64,000 nt of DNA from CAWKCE01 sp032127035 (GTDB taxonomy: Bacteria > Actinomycetota > Actinomycetes > JAHEKZ01): the NCBI GenBank assembly GCA_963848085.1, contig CAWKCE010000003.1, positions 744,001 to 808,000 of the forward strand, given 5' to 3'. Below the pieces are notes generated by a model that worked only from the letters and a program-made list of their open reading frames with translations, searched no databases and was not told where the DNA came from. This document shows positions 8,054 to 16,276 of the stretch, in pieces (the first letter of the stretch is position 1; each line of letters begins with the position of its first letter). The position numbers and the translations under genes were made by a program.

Positions 8054-8733
8054 GCGAGCAGCCCCCCGCGCAGCCGCGGCGCCTCGGTGCCCACGTGTTC
8101 GAGACGCTCGTGGTCGTCGTGGTCGCCCTGGTCGTCGCCGCGTTGGTGAGGGCGTTCGTGGTCCAGGCCTTCTACATCCCTTCCGGGTCGATGGAGAACA
8201 CGCTGCTCGTCAACGACCGCATCGCGGTGAGCAAGCTCAATGCGGTGTTCGGCGACCCCCAGCGGGGCGACGTCGTGGTCTTCCGCGACCCCGGCGGCTG
8301 GCTGGCCCAGCCAGCCGGCGCGACCAACCCGGTCCGCCGCTTCCTGGAGTTCGTCGGCGTGGCGCCGTCGAGCACCGAGGGGGACTTGGTCAAGCGGGTG
8401 ATCGGGGTCGGGGGCGACCACGTCGAGTGCTGTGACAAACAGGGTCGGGTGCTCGTGAACGGAGTTCCGCTGGACGAGACGTACCTGTACCCCGGTGACG
8501 TCCCGTCCCTCGAGAAGTTCGACGTGACGGTCCCCGCCGGGTCGTTGTGGGTGATGGGCGACCACCGGTCGGCGTCGGAGGACTCGCGGGCGCAGCCGAA
8601 GAACCACCAGTTCGTCTCCGAGGATGACGTCATCGGCCGCGCCATGCTGGTCTTCTGGCCGGTCGACCAGTGGGGCCGGCTCCAACGGCCGGAGACATTC
8701 GCCGACATCCCCGACATCGAGGTCAAGCGCTGA
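8050..8733 (+). CDS. lepB: type I signal peptidase (second of two)
   Basis: A 227-residue paralogue of the preceding gene. The membrane segment (about 18-40) is followed by PSGSM with catalytic Ser47 and by Lys115 in KRVIGVGGDH; the MGDHRSASEDSR box closes the active site. Both proteins share an insert with CC(D)xQGRxxVNG and the LFPGDVP/LYPGDVP segment, so they arose by duplication. The GTG at 8050 overlaps the stop codon of the first copy, implying coupled translation. Actinobacteria often carry several signal peptidases next to rplS. Confidence 0.94.
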   Translation: MSEQPPAQPRRLGAHVFETLVVVVVALVVAALVRAFVVQAFYIPSGSMENTLLVNDRIAVSKLNAVFGDPQRGDVVVFRDPGGWLAQPAGATNPVRRFLEFVGVAPSSTEGDLVKRVIGVGGDHVECCDKQGRVLVNGVPLDETYLYPGDVPSLEKFDVTVPAGSLWVMGDHRSASEDSRAQPKNHQFVSEDDVIGRAMLVFWPVDQWGRLQRPETFADIPDIEVKR

Positions 8734-8779
8734 CGCTGGGTCGCCCGAGTGGCGCCGGCCGGGCAGCTCCACTGACCTC

Positions 8780-8785
8780 TACCCT
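8780..8785 (+). promoter_or_regulatory. -10-like box of the Nudix gene
   Basis: TACCCT ends 6 nt before the ATG at 8792, with no ribosome binding site between, consistent with a leaderless start. Confidence 0.35.
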
Positions 8786-8791
8786 GGCCCC

Positions 8792-9283
8792 ATGTCCCCG
8801 GTCCGTCGTCGAGCCGCTCGCACGGTGGTCGTCGACCCGGCCGGACGGCTCCTGCTGTTCCGCGGGCACGACCCGAAGCGACCGCACCGGTACATCTGGC
8901 ACACGCCCGGGGGCGGGCTCGATCCTGGTGAGGACGACCGGGCCGCCGCGCGACGCGAGCTGGCGGAGGAGACGGGGCTGGATGCCGAGCCCGGTCCGCT
9001 GGTGTGGCAACGCCACCTGGAGTTCAGCTTCGACGGGGTCGAGTACGACCAGCAGGAGGTCTTCTTCCTGATCATGGTCGACGCTGCCTTCGAGCCCGAC
9101 ACCTCGGGCCACAACGAGCTCGAGCAGTCCTCCATGACAGCGCACGGCTGGTTCGACGTTTCCCAGCTGCGTGCCTGTCCGGACCTGCTGGCGCCGCCCG
9201 ACCTGGCCGACCGCCTCGAGCAGCTGCTCATCACCGGTCCACCGGCGGAGCCCGTCCAGGTCCTGGGGGCGGTGCTGCCGTGA
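8792..9283 (+). CDS. Nudix hydrolase
   Basis: A 163-residue pyrophosphohydrolase of the Nudix superfamily; the substrate, some nucleoside diphosphate linked to a moiety X, cannot be told from sequence. The Nudix box is complete: GGLDPGE, seven residues, then RELAEETGL, giving the metal-binding REUxEE core. A strand-rich N-terminal half (RTVVVDPAGRLLLFRG) precedes it. The gene ends in a GTGA overlap with rnhB, so the two are probably translated together. Confidence 0.88.
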   Translation: MSPVRRRAARTVVVDPAGRLLLFRGHDPKRPHRYIWHTPGGGLDPGEDDRAAARRELAEETGLDAEPGPLVWQRHLEFSFDGVEYDQQEVFFLIMVDAAFEPDTSGHNELEQSSMTAHGWFDVSQLRACPDLLAPPDLADRLEQLLITGPPAEPVQVLGAVLP

Positions 9284-10026
9284 GACGCCCGAACCTCCGG
9301 CTCGAGAAGTCGCTCCTACGCGAGGGCCACCGCTGGGTGGCCGGCATCGACGAGGTCGGCCGAGGCGCCCTGTGCGGCCCGGTCAGCGTCGGTGTGGTCG
9401 TGGTCGGGTCGCAGGTCGGCCCAGTCCCGACGGGGCTCGCCGACAGCAAGCTGCTCAGCCCGGCCCAGCGAGAGCGGCTGGCGCCGCGGGTGCGCAGGTG
9501 GGCGCCCCACCACGCGGTGGGGCATGCCGGGGCCGACGAGGTCGACGACGTCGGCATCGTCGCCGCGCTCCGTCGCGCCGCGCTGCGAGCGCTCGCCGAG
9601 CTGTCCGGATCGGCACCGACGCCCGATGTCGTGGTGCTCGACGGGAGTCACGACTGGTTGACCGGGCGCCCCGAGCAGGGGGATCTGTTCGGGCCCGCGG
9701 ACGCGGAGGAGGATGCCGCCCTGCCGGTGCCGCTGGTCATGACGCGCGTCAAGGCCGACCTGTCCTGTGCCTCGGTCGCCGCCGCCAGCGTCCTGGCCAA
9801 GACTGAGCGGGACGCGATCATGACCAGGCTGGCGACCGGTTTCCCCGCCTACGGCTGGGATGCGAACAAGGGCTACGCGGCCCCTGACCACATCGAGGCC
9901 CTCGAGAGGTGGGGCGCCACCCCCTGGCACCGTCACTCGTGGCGACTGCCGGGCCTCGGACACGAGCTGCCCGAGGACCTGGGAGGGTCGCCGGTGAGCA
10001 CCGCGACGAGGGAGGAGAGCGCATGA
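9280..10026 (+). CDS. rnhB: ribonuclease HII
   Basis: Cleaves RNA in RNA-DNA hybrids and excises ribonucleotides misincorporated into DNA. The 248-residue protein has the conserved lead VAGIDEVGRGALCGPV (catalytic Asp-Glu pair), ADSKLLSPAQRERL, the third acidic site VVLDGSHDWL, and VKADLSCASVAAASVLAKTERD followed by GYDANK-like GWDANKGYAAPDHIEAL. The GTG overlaps the Nudix stop codon. The gene overlaps the DUF2469 gene by 4 nt at its end. Confidence 0.94.
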   Translation: MRRPNLRLEKSLLREGHRWVAGIDEVGRGALCGPVSVGVVVVGSQVGPVPTGLADSKLLSPAQRERLAPRVRRWAPHHAVGHAGADEVDDVGIVAALRRAALRALAELSGSAPTPDVVVLDGSHDWLTGRPEQGDLFGPADAEEDAALPVPLVMTRVKADLSCASVAAASVLAKTERDAIMTRLATGFPAYGWDANKGYAAPDHIEALERWGATPWHRHSWRLPGLGHELPEDLGGSPVSTATREESA

Positions 10027-10349
10027 GTGCCGAGGACCTCGAGCAGTACGAGACCGAGATGGAGCTGCAGCTGTACCGCGAGTACCGCGACGTCGTGGGT
10101 CTGTTCGGCTACATCGTGGAGACCGACCGGAGGTTCTACCTCGCCAACCACGTCGACCTGCAGGTCCGCCAGGGAGAGGGCGGCGACGTCTACTTCGAGG
10201 TCACGATGAGCGACGCCTGGGTGTGGGACATGTACCGCACCGCCCGGCTCGTGAAGAACGTGAAGGTGCTGACGTTCAAGGACGTGAACATCGAGGAGCT
10301 CGCCAAGAGCGACCTCGCGGCGGACCTCGCGCGCCGGCTGGACGGCTGA
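10023..10349 (+). CDS. DUF2469 family protein
   Basis: A 108-residue acidic protein of a family found beside rnhB in actinobacteria; its role is not established. Key stretches are MSAEDLEQYETEMELQLYRE, YIVETDRRFYLAN, VYFEVTMSDAWVWDMYR and VKVLTFKDVNIEEL. No membrane or signal sequence is present. The ATG lies within the last codons of rnhB, with GGGAGGAGAG-like sequence just upstream. Confidence 0.9.
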   Translation: MSAEDLEQYETEMELQLYREYRDVVGLFGYIVETDRRFYLANHVDLQVRQGEGGDVYFEVTMSDAWVWDMYRTARLVKNVKVLTFKDVNIEELAKSDLAADLARRLDG

Positions 10350-10475
10350 GCGGTGCGCAGGCAGGTGTCCAGGGTCCGGACCGCTTTCCACAGGGGACGA
10401 CACGTCCACACCTTGGGGGGACGCGCACCGCAACCGGCCTGACAGCGACCAGGGTGCACCACGGAGGTGGTGCGG

Positions 10476-10835
10476 GTGCGGGCCAAGGACGCGCTGGGCC
10501 GGAACGGGGAGGATCTTGCGGCGCGCCACCTCGCGGCCGCCGGGATGGTGGTTCTCGACCGGAACTGGCGCTGCGAGATTGGTGAGATCGACATCGTGGC
10601 TCGCGACGGCGACACCCTCGTGGTGTGTGAGGTCAAGACCCGATCGGGAACGGCGTACGGCTCACCGCTCGAGGCGATCACCCCGGCCAAGGCGAACCGG
10701 CTCCGGGCGCTGGCGGCGCGGTGGCTGGCCGACCGCCGGGTGCGGCCGGGGGCGGTGCGGATCGATGTCGTGGGAGTCCTGCGGCCGCGCGGCGGTCCGG
10801 CGGTGGTGGAGCACGTGCGTGGGGCGATCTGGTGA
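10476..10835 (+). CDS. yraN: YraN/UPF0102 family endonuclease-fold protein
   Basis: A 119-residue protein of the YraN (UPF0102) family, predicted to have a restriction-endonuclease-like fold; function is not firmly known. Conserved residues include GRNGEDLAARHL, LDRNWRCEIGEIDIVARDG (acidic active-site-like GEID) and VVCEVKTRSG (EVK). The start is set at GTG 10476 because GGAGG at 10463-10467 sits 8 nt before it; the upstream GTGs at 10467 and 10470 touch or overlap that site. It overlaps the comM-like gene by 4 nt. Confidence 0.88.
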   Translation: MRAKDALGRNGEDLAARHLAAAGMVVLDRNWRCEIGEIDIVARDGDTLVVCEVKTRSGTAYGSPLEAITPAKANRLRALAARWLADRRVRPGAVRIDVVGVLRPRGGPAVVEHVRGAIW

Positions 10836-12361
10836 GCGTCGCCCGGACCGGAGCCATCGCGCTGACCGGGCTGCACGGGCAGGTGGTGGACGTGGAGGTG
10901 GACGTCGCTCCGGGTGTGCCGAAGTTCCTCGTCGTCGGACTGCCGGACACCTCGGTCAACGAAGCACGTGACCGAGTGCGGTCTGCGGTCCTCAACTCCG
11001 GGCTGCGTTGGCCCGACCACCGGGTCACGGTCAACCTGTCACCGGGGTGGGTCCGCAAGCGGGGGAGCAGCTTCGACCTCGCGCTCGCCACCGCCATCCT
11101 CGCGGCCGACGCCCAGCTACCGGCGTCGGCGGTGCAGCAGCTGGTCGTGGTTGGCGAGCTCGGCCTCGACGGCCGGGTCCGGGAGGTGCGCGGCGTCCTG
11201 CCGATGACGCTGGCGGCGCTGTCCGCCGGCCGAGACACCGTCGTGGTTCCGGGCGGATCCGCGGCCGAAGCCGGCCTCGTGCCCGCCGCTCGGGTCATCC
11301 CGGTCGCCACGCTCGCCGAGCTGGTCGCGATCCTTCGCGGGGAGCGGGAGCCGCGGGCGGTCGAGACACCAGAGCCGCCTCGGGACGAAGTGCTCGGAGC
11401 CGACCTGGAGGACGTGGTGGGCCAGGAGCACGCCCGGTCGGCGCTCGAGATCGCTGCCGCCGGGGGTCACCACCTGCTCCTGCACGGCGCCCCTGGCGCG
11501 GGGAAGACGATGCTCGCGCGTCGACTGCCCGGGCTGCTCCCCGAGCTCGGAGTCGACCACCGGCTCGAGGTCACCGCACTGCACTCCGTCGCGGGCGCCC
11601 TGCCGGAGGACCAGCCGCTCATCTACCGTCCTCCGTTCCAGAGCCCGCATCACACCGCCACCGCGCCGGCCGTGGTGGGCGGCGGCAGTGGAGTGCCGCG
11701 CCCCGGGGCGGTCAGCCTCGCCCACCGGGGTGTGCTCTTCCTGGACGAGGCGCCGGAGTTCTCGCCACGCGTCCTCGACACGCTCCGGCAGCCGTTGGAG
11801 ACCGGAGAGGTCACGATCTCGCGGGCCGACGCCGTCGTGCGGTACCCGGCTGCCTTCCTGCTGGTCCTCGCGGCCAACCCGTGCCCCTGCGGACAGTCGT
11901 TCGGGCGGGGTGACGGGTGCACCTGCACGCCGTGGCAGAAGGTCCGGTACCGGGCGCGGCTGTCCGGACCCTTGCTGGACCGGGTGGACCTGCGGGTCCC
12001 GGTCCTGCCGGTCGACCGGGCGCAGCTGCTCGACGCGGGCGCGGGCGAGCCGTCCGCCGCGGTCCGCGAGCGGGTGCTCGCGGCGCGGGAACGCAGCGAG
12101 GCGCGCTATGTCTCCCTCCCGTGGCGCACCAACTCCCAGGTCCCCGGCCGCGCTCTGCGGGACCAGTTCCGACCGGGCCCGGCGGCGCTGGGTCTGCTGT
12201 CCGAGGAGGTGGGCCGGGGTCGGTTGTCTGCCCGCGGCGTCGACCGGGTGCTCCGGGTCGCTTGGACCGTGGCGGACCTGGCGGAAGTGGGTCGGCCGGG
12301 CACGTTCGAGGTCGAGGTGGCGCTCGGCCTGCGGGGGCTCGCGTCGCCCTGGGCCGCATGA
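10832..12361 (+). CDS. comM: ComM-like magnesium-chelatase-family AAA+ ATPase
   Basis: A 509-residue AAA+ protein of the YifB/ComM family, helicases that promote branch migration during natural transformation. The N-terminal ChlI-like domain (1-190) begins with the family's GLHGQVVDVEVDV. The AAA+ core has the P-loop G219-APGAGKT, Walker B LFLDEAPEF and an SRADAVVRYPA segment. A small cysteine cluster (CPCGQ ... GCTCTP) follows, then the C-terminal YRARLSGPLLDRVDLRV region. It stands between yraN and dprA with overlapping ends, a standard competence/recombination trio in actinobacteria. Confidence 0.93.
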   Translation: MSVARTGAIALTGLHGQVVDVEVDVAPGVPKFLVVGLPDTSVNEARDRVRSAVLNSGLRWPDHRVTVNLSPGWVRKRGSSFDLALATAILAADAQLPASAVQQLVVVGELGLDGRVREVRGVLPMTLAALSAGRDTVVVPGGSAAEAGLVPAARVIPVATLAELVAILRGEREPRAVETPEPPRDEVLGADLEDVVGQEHARSALEIAAAGGHHLLLHGAPGAGKTMLARRLPGLLPELGVDHRLEVTALHSVAGALPEDQPLIYRPPFQSPHHTATAPAVVGGGSGVPRPGAVSLAHRGVLFLDEAPEFSPRVLDTLRQPLETGEVTISRADAVVRYPAAFLLVLAANPCPCGQSFGRGDGCTCTPWQKVRYRARLSGPLLDRVDLRVPVLPVDRAQLLDAGAGEPSAAVRERVLAARERSEARYVSLPWRTNSQVPGRALRDQFRPGPAALGLLSEEVGRGRLSARGVDRVLRVAWTVADLAEVGRPGTFEVEVALGLRGLASPWAA

Positions 12362-13470
12362 CCGACGAACGAGCGGCCCGCTGGACGTTGGCCCGGATCG
12401 CCGAGCCGGGCGACGTGGCACTCGGCGGGGCGGTCGAGCAGGCCGGTGCCGAGGAGGTCCTGGCCCAGGTGCGGGAGCGCCGGTCAGGCATGTCGGGGGA
12501 GCCGAACTACGCGGTGCGGCTCGCTCGCCACGATCTGGCGACCGAGACCAGTCAGCTCACCGAGTCCGGGGGTCGGTTCGTGATTCCGGGCGACAGCGAG
12601 TGGCCCACGCAGCTGACGGATCTCGGGCCGAGCACACCGTTCGGTCTGTTCGTGCGGGGTCGGGACCTCCGGCTCGCGGCCGTGCGATCGGTGGCGGTGG
12701 TGGGCTCGCGGGCCGCCACCCAGTACGGGCTGCACGTCGCGACCGATCTGGGGGCCGACCTGTGCGGCCGGGGCTGGGCAGTCGTGTCCGGTGGGGCCTA
12801 TGGCGTCGATGCTGCGGCGCACCGTGGGGCCCTCGCCGCAGGTGGGACCACGGTCGCGGTGCTGGCCTGCGGCGTGGACGTGGCCTACCCGCGCGGCCAG
12901 GCAGCGCTGCTGCAGCGGATCGCCGGCGGTGAGGGTGTGGTGGTGAGTGAGCTGCCGCCGGGCAGCACGCCGACGCGGCCACGGTTCCTGACGCGCAACC
13001 GAGTCATCGCGGCGCTGTCTGCCGGGACGGTCGTCGTCGAGGCCGCCACCCGGTCGGGAGCTCTCAACACCGCCTCGCACGCGGCTGCCCTCGGCCGGTT
13101 CGTGATGGCGGTACCGGGCCCCGTGACCTCCCCGATGTCAGCTGGCGCCCACCGCCTGCTCCAGCGCGAACCGCCGGCCCGCTTGGTGACCGGAGCTGAC
13201 GATGTGGTCGAGGAGGTCGGGCCGATCGGCGAGCTGGCCTCCGACCCAGTCATCCAGCGGCGAGTGCGCGACGGACTGGACGCGGCGACACTCCGGGTGA
13301 TCGAGAACGTCCCCGCCCACCGGTCGGCCCCGGCGTCGGACGTCTCCCACGCCGCCGGTCTCGAGGCGGGCGTCGTGAGGGGCGCGCTGCAGCGGCTCAT
13401 GCTCGCCGGACTGGTCGAGCGGACTCCGGACGGGTGGCGTCAGACCGAGCTCGCGCGCCGGCCCGGCTGA
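12358..13470 (+). CDS. dprA: DNA-processing protein DprA
   Basis: Binds incoming single-stranded DNA and loads RecA. The 370-residue protein has an N-terminal region of about 100 residues, a Rossmann-like core with AVVGSRAATQYG and SGGAYGVDAAAHRGAL, the ACGVDVAYPRG loop and the FLTRNRVIAALS segment. The C-terminal winged-helix-like domain (VSHAAGLEAGVVRGALQRLM) resembles the DML1 domain seen in some DprA proteins. The ATG overlaps the comM-like stop codon. Confidence 0.94.
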   Translation: MTDERAARWTLARIAEPGDVALGGAVEQAGAEEVLAQVRERRSGMSGEPNYAVRLARHDLATETSQLTESGGRFVIPGDSEWPTQLTDLGPSTPFGLFVRGRDLRLAAVRSVAVVGSRAATQYGLHVATDLGADLCGRGWAVVSGGAYGVDAAAHRGALAAGGTTVAVLACGVDVAYPRGQAALLQRIAGGEGVVVSELPPGSTPTRPRFLTRNRVIAALSAGTVVVEAATRSGALNTASHAAALGRFVMAVPGPVTSPMSAGAHRLLQREPPARLVTGADDVVEEVGPIGELASDPVIQRRVRDGLDAATLRVIENVPAHRSAPASDVSHAAGLEAGVVRGALQRLMLAGLVERTPDGWRQTELARRPG

Positions 13471-13538
13471 CCGGGCCCCCTCGTCACCCGACCGCGCGGC
13501 GACTTGCATCGGCGCGGTCGCCCGCGCACGGTGAGCAG

Positions 13539-14486
13539 ATGACGGCGGAACCAGTCTCGGGCGACGACCCGCTGCCGGCCGAGCTGAGGCGTTCCCTCGA
13601 TGGGTTCGAGGTCTACCTCCGGGCCGAGCAGGACCTGGCGCCGCGGAGCGTGCGTGCCTACGTGTCCGACGCGGCGTCGCTGCTGACCCATGCGTCCCGT
13701 CGCGGTGTGACCACGCCCCAGGAGCTGGATCTGGCAGCGCTGCGCAGCTGGTTGGCCCTGCAGGCCACGACCGGTCGGGCCCGGGCGACGCTCGCCCGCC
13801 GAGCATCGGCCGCGCGCGCCTTCACGTCCTACCTGGCGGCTCGCGGCCTGGCGACCGAGGATGTCGGGCGCCGGCTCGCCCAGCCCAAGCCGCAGCGGAC
13901 GCTACCCGCGGTCCTGCGAGCTGACCAGGCACGCCGGCTGCTCGACGAGGCGGCGGTGCGGGCGAGCAAGGGCGACGACCCGCTCGCGATTCGTGACGCT
14001 GCGGTGCTCGAGGTCCTGTATGCCACCGGCGCCCGGGTCGGTGAGCTCGTCGGGCTCGACCTGGCGGATGTGGACTCCGAACGGATGACACTTCGCGTCC
14101 TGGGGAAGGGGCGCAAGGAGCGGACTGTTCCGGTGGGTGTGCCGGCACACCGCGCGGTCCTCCGATGGCTGTCCGACGGGCGCCCGAGGCTGGTCGGTCC
14201 GACCAGCGGGTCGGCCCTGCTGCTGGGCGCAAGGGGGGGTCGAATGGATCCACGGGCCGTCCGTCGGCTGGTGCACGCTCGACTGGCCGGCGTCGAGGGC
14301 GCCCCCGATCTCGCACCGCACGGGCTGCGTCACAGCGCCGCCACGCACCTGCTGGAGGGAGGGGCGGACCTGCGCTCCGTCCAGGAGCTGCTCGGCCACG
14401 CTACGCTCGCCACGACCCAGATCTACACGCATGTCTCCGTCGACCGGCTGAAGAGGGCATATGACCAGGCGCACCCCCGGGCGTGA
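13539..14486 (+). CDS. xerC: tyrosine recombinase XerC
   Basis: Site-specific recombinase that resolves chromosome dimers at dif together with XerD. The 315-residue protein has the N-terminal SAM-like domain (about 15-105) and the catalytic domain with Arg166 in TGARVGEL, His261 and Arg264 in HGLRH, His287 in GHATLATTQIYTH, and the nucleophile Tyr296. It is chromosomal housekeeping, in the usual place after dprA, not evidence for a mobile element. Its last 26 bases overlap whiG. Confidence 0.93.
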   Translation: MTAEPVSGDDPLPAELRRSLDGFEVYLRAEQDLAPRSVRAYVSDAASLLTHASRRGVTTPQELDLAALRSWLALQATTGRARATLARRASAARAFTSYLAARGLATEDVGRRLAQPKPQRTLPAVLRADQARRLLDEAAVRASKGDDPLAIRDAAVLEVLYATGARVGELVGLDLADVDSERMTLRVLGKGRKERTVPVGVPAHRAVLRWLSDGRPRLVGPTSGSALLLGARGGRMDPRAVRRLVHARLAGVEGAPDLAPHGLRHSAATHLLEGGADLRSVQELLGHATLATTQIYTHVSVDRLKRAYDQAHPRA

Positions 14487-15450
14487 CGGCGCAGCCGCCG
14501 CCCCGACGCCCAAGCGCGCCCGGGCCAAGCGGCCCAAGAAGGGCGCGGACGACGTGCCCGAGCCGACCGCCGACGCCGCAGTCGAGCCCGAGTCGGCGGA
14601 CGCTGACGTCGAGGTGCCCGTCGAGATGGACCCCGAGGTGCTGGTGGAGTACGAGGCAGCCGAGGTAGCTGAGGCAGCGGCGGAGGCCGCGGTCGCGCTG
14701 CAGGACCTGTGGATCGAGTTCAAGGCCACCGGAGCGCAGCCACTGCGGGAACGGCTGATCCTGCACTACTCGCCGCTGGTGAAGTACGTGGCAGGTCGGG
14801 TCGGGGTCGGGCTTCCCCCCAACATCGAGCAGGCGGACCTGGTCTCCTACGGCATCTTCGGTCTGATCGACGCCATCGAGAAGTTCGACCTCGAGCGGGC
14901 GATCAAGTTCGAGACGTACGCCATCAGCCGAATCCGCGGTGCCATTATCGACGAGCTGCGTGCCATCGACTGGATCCCGCGATCCGTGCGCTACAAGGCG
15001 CGCGAGGTGGAGAAGGCGTACGCGGCCCTCGAGGGCAAGCTGCACCGGACCCCCACCGAGCCCGAGGTGGCTGAGGAGATGGGCATCGGCCTGGATGACC
15101 TCCACCAGATCTTCAGTCGGGTCTCGTTCGTCAACGTGATCGCACTCGACGAGCTGTTGTCCGTCGGTGGCGAGAAGGGCGACAAGCTGAGTCTGGTCGA
15201 CACGCTCGAGGACACGCGCGCCGAGGACCCCGTGGCGGCCTTCGAGTCAGAAGAGACCAAGTACCTCCTGGCCAAGTCGATCAACCAGCTCCCGGAGCGA
15301 GAGAAGATCGTCGTCACCCTCTACTACTACGAGGGCTTGACGCTGGCCGAGATCGGTCAGGTGCTCGGGGTGACCGAGAGCCGGATCTGCCAGATGCACA
15401 CGAAGGCTGTGCTGCAGCTGCGAGGGCGGCTGTCCGAAGCCCGCGAGTGA
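14461..15450 (+). CDS. whiG: RNA polymerase sigma factor of the WhiG/FliA family
   Basis: A 329-residue sigma factor of the group that controls sporulation (WhiG) in Streptomyces and motility (FliA) in other bacteria. After an unusual N-terminal extension of about 75 residues, rich in Ala, Glu, Lys and Pro, come region 2 (HYSPLVKYVAGRVGVGLPP, DLVSYGIFGLIDAIEKFD), region 3 and region 4 with the helix-turn-helix EGLTLAEIGQVLGVTESRICQ. The start inside xerC is the first ATG; a later start would remove the extension. No flagellar gene is in the window, so spore and motility roles cannot be separated here. Confidence 0.9.
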   Translation: MTRRTPGRDGAAAAPTPKRARAKRPKKGADDVPEPTADAAVEPESADADVEVPVEMDPEVLVEYEAAEVAEAAAEAAVALQDLWIEFKATGAQPLRERLILHYSPLVKYVAGRVGVGLPPNIEQADLVSYGIFGLIDAIEKFDLERAIKFETYAISRIRGAIIDELRAIDWIPRSVRYKAREVEKAYAALEGKLHRTPTEPEVAEEMGIGLDDLHQIFSRVSFVNVIALDELLSVGGEKGDKLSLVDTLEDTRAEDPVAAFESEETKYLLAKSINQLPEREKIVVTLYYYEGLTLAEIGQVLGVTESRICQMHTKAVLQLRGRLSEARE

Positions 15451-15984
15451 CCTCGCCCCAGTAGCCGGGGCAGCGGGGAGCAGGACCGGGGTGGCGACCC
15501 CCACCAGCCAGGACGGGTCGGCGTAGGTCCGCGCTCGACGGAGTCCGAGATGCAGGCACGGCGTCCAGCGGCAGTGGGTTCCGAGCGCCAGCCGCCCCAG
15601 GCGGTCCCCAACCCCGACGTCGAGGCCGACCGGCACGGTCGGATGGACCGGTTGGTAGGTCGTCCGCCATCCGTCAGCGTGGCCTACGACGACCACCGGC
15701 TTGCCTGCGACCTGTCCGGCGAACACGACCGTCCCGGCTGCGAACGCCACGACCGCGGCACCTGGTGGCAGGGCAAGGTCAACCCCTCGGTGACCGACCC
15801 CGTACGGGCCGTCCGGCGGGTCGAAGGGGCGGATCACCGGTGGCCACGGGTCGGCCGGCGCGGCCGTCGCAGCCGGTGTCTGGCCGACCGCCAGGGCGGT
15901 CGTGGCCGCCGTGGCCGCCAGCGCGGCCAGCACGCCTCGGTGCGCTACCGATCTGCAAGCGCCGATCTGCCAGGACGTGGACAC
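15247..15984 (-). CDS. M23 (LytM)-like secreted peptidase domain protein
   Basis: A 245-codon reading frame opposite the end of whiG. Residues 14-42 look like a signal peptide (hydrophobic run ending TPAATAAPA). The M23 domain follows, with the zinc-type motif H65-RGV-D69 and a region LHLGLRRARTYADP. The second motif, normally H-x-H, reads C143-L-H145, so one active-site histidine is replaced and activity is doubtful. From about residue 178 the frame runs antisense through the last 204 bp of whiG; the true protein may be shorter if a stop was lost. The GTG start has no clear ribosome binding site. Confidence 0.72.
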   Translation of the reverse strand: MSTSWQIGACRSVAHRGVLAALAATAATTALAVGQTPAATAAPADPWPPVIRPFDPPDGPYGVGHRGVDLALPPGAAVVAFAAGTVVFAGQVAGKPVVVVGHADGWRTTYQPVHPTVPVGLDVGVGDRLGRLALGTHCRWTPCLHLGLRRARTYADPSWLVGVATPVLLPAAPATGARSLAGFGQPPSQLQHSLRVHLADPALGHPEHLTDLGQRQALVVVEGDDDLLSLRELVDRLGQEVLGLF

Positions 15985-16050
15985 TCAGCCACTCTGGGGT
16001 CAGGCGCCCCGAGGCGGCGTCACCGGCCGGACTCTGGGGATGCCGGGCGA

Positions 16051-16080
16051 TTTCCCCAGGGCGCGTCGGGCGCCTACACT
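16051..16080 (+). promoter_or_regulatory. rpsB promoter
   Basis: TACACT at 16075-16080 is a good -10, and TTTCCC at 16051-16056 with an 18-bp spacer is a weak -35. Transcription from about 16087 would give a leader near 190 nt, which begins with a hairpin (CTCCGGG, loop TCCG, CCCGGAG at 16090-16107). Apart from these elements I see nothing in the 292-bp gap between the M23 gene and rpsB. Confidence 0.45.
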
Positions 16081-16276
16081 TGGCCCGCGCTCCGGGTCCG
16101 CCCGGAGTGACATCGCACGTCCGTGCCTCCCAGCGGGGCAGGTCGTCTCGGTCCGTCACACCACGAGTGCGAGGGCTTGACCGTACGGGCGTCAGGCGTC
16201 GACGGCACCCGTCCTCGACGAGGAACCGAGAGCCGCTGCGAGCCCTGCTCGCCAGCGGGTGAGGAGTGGTGCGGCC

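Noticed and set aside
10373..10405. Palindrome GGTCCGGACC and a DnaA-box-like TTTCCACAGG between the DUF2469 gene and yraN
   Set aside because: Single copies with no cluster of boxes or AT-rich stretch; no support for an origin or operator.
13539..14486. Integrase of a mobile element carrying the accessory island
   Set aside because: It is XerC in its conserved place between dprA and whiG, 8 kb from the island; no att sites, tRNA or transposase were seen at the island edges.
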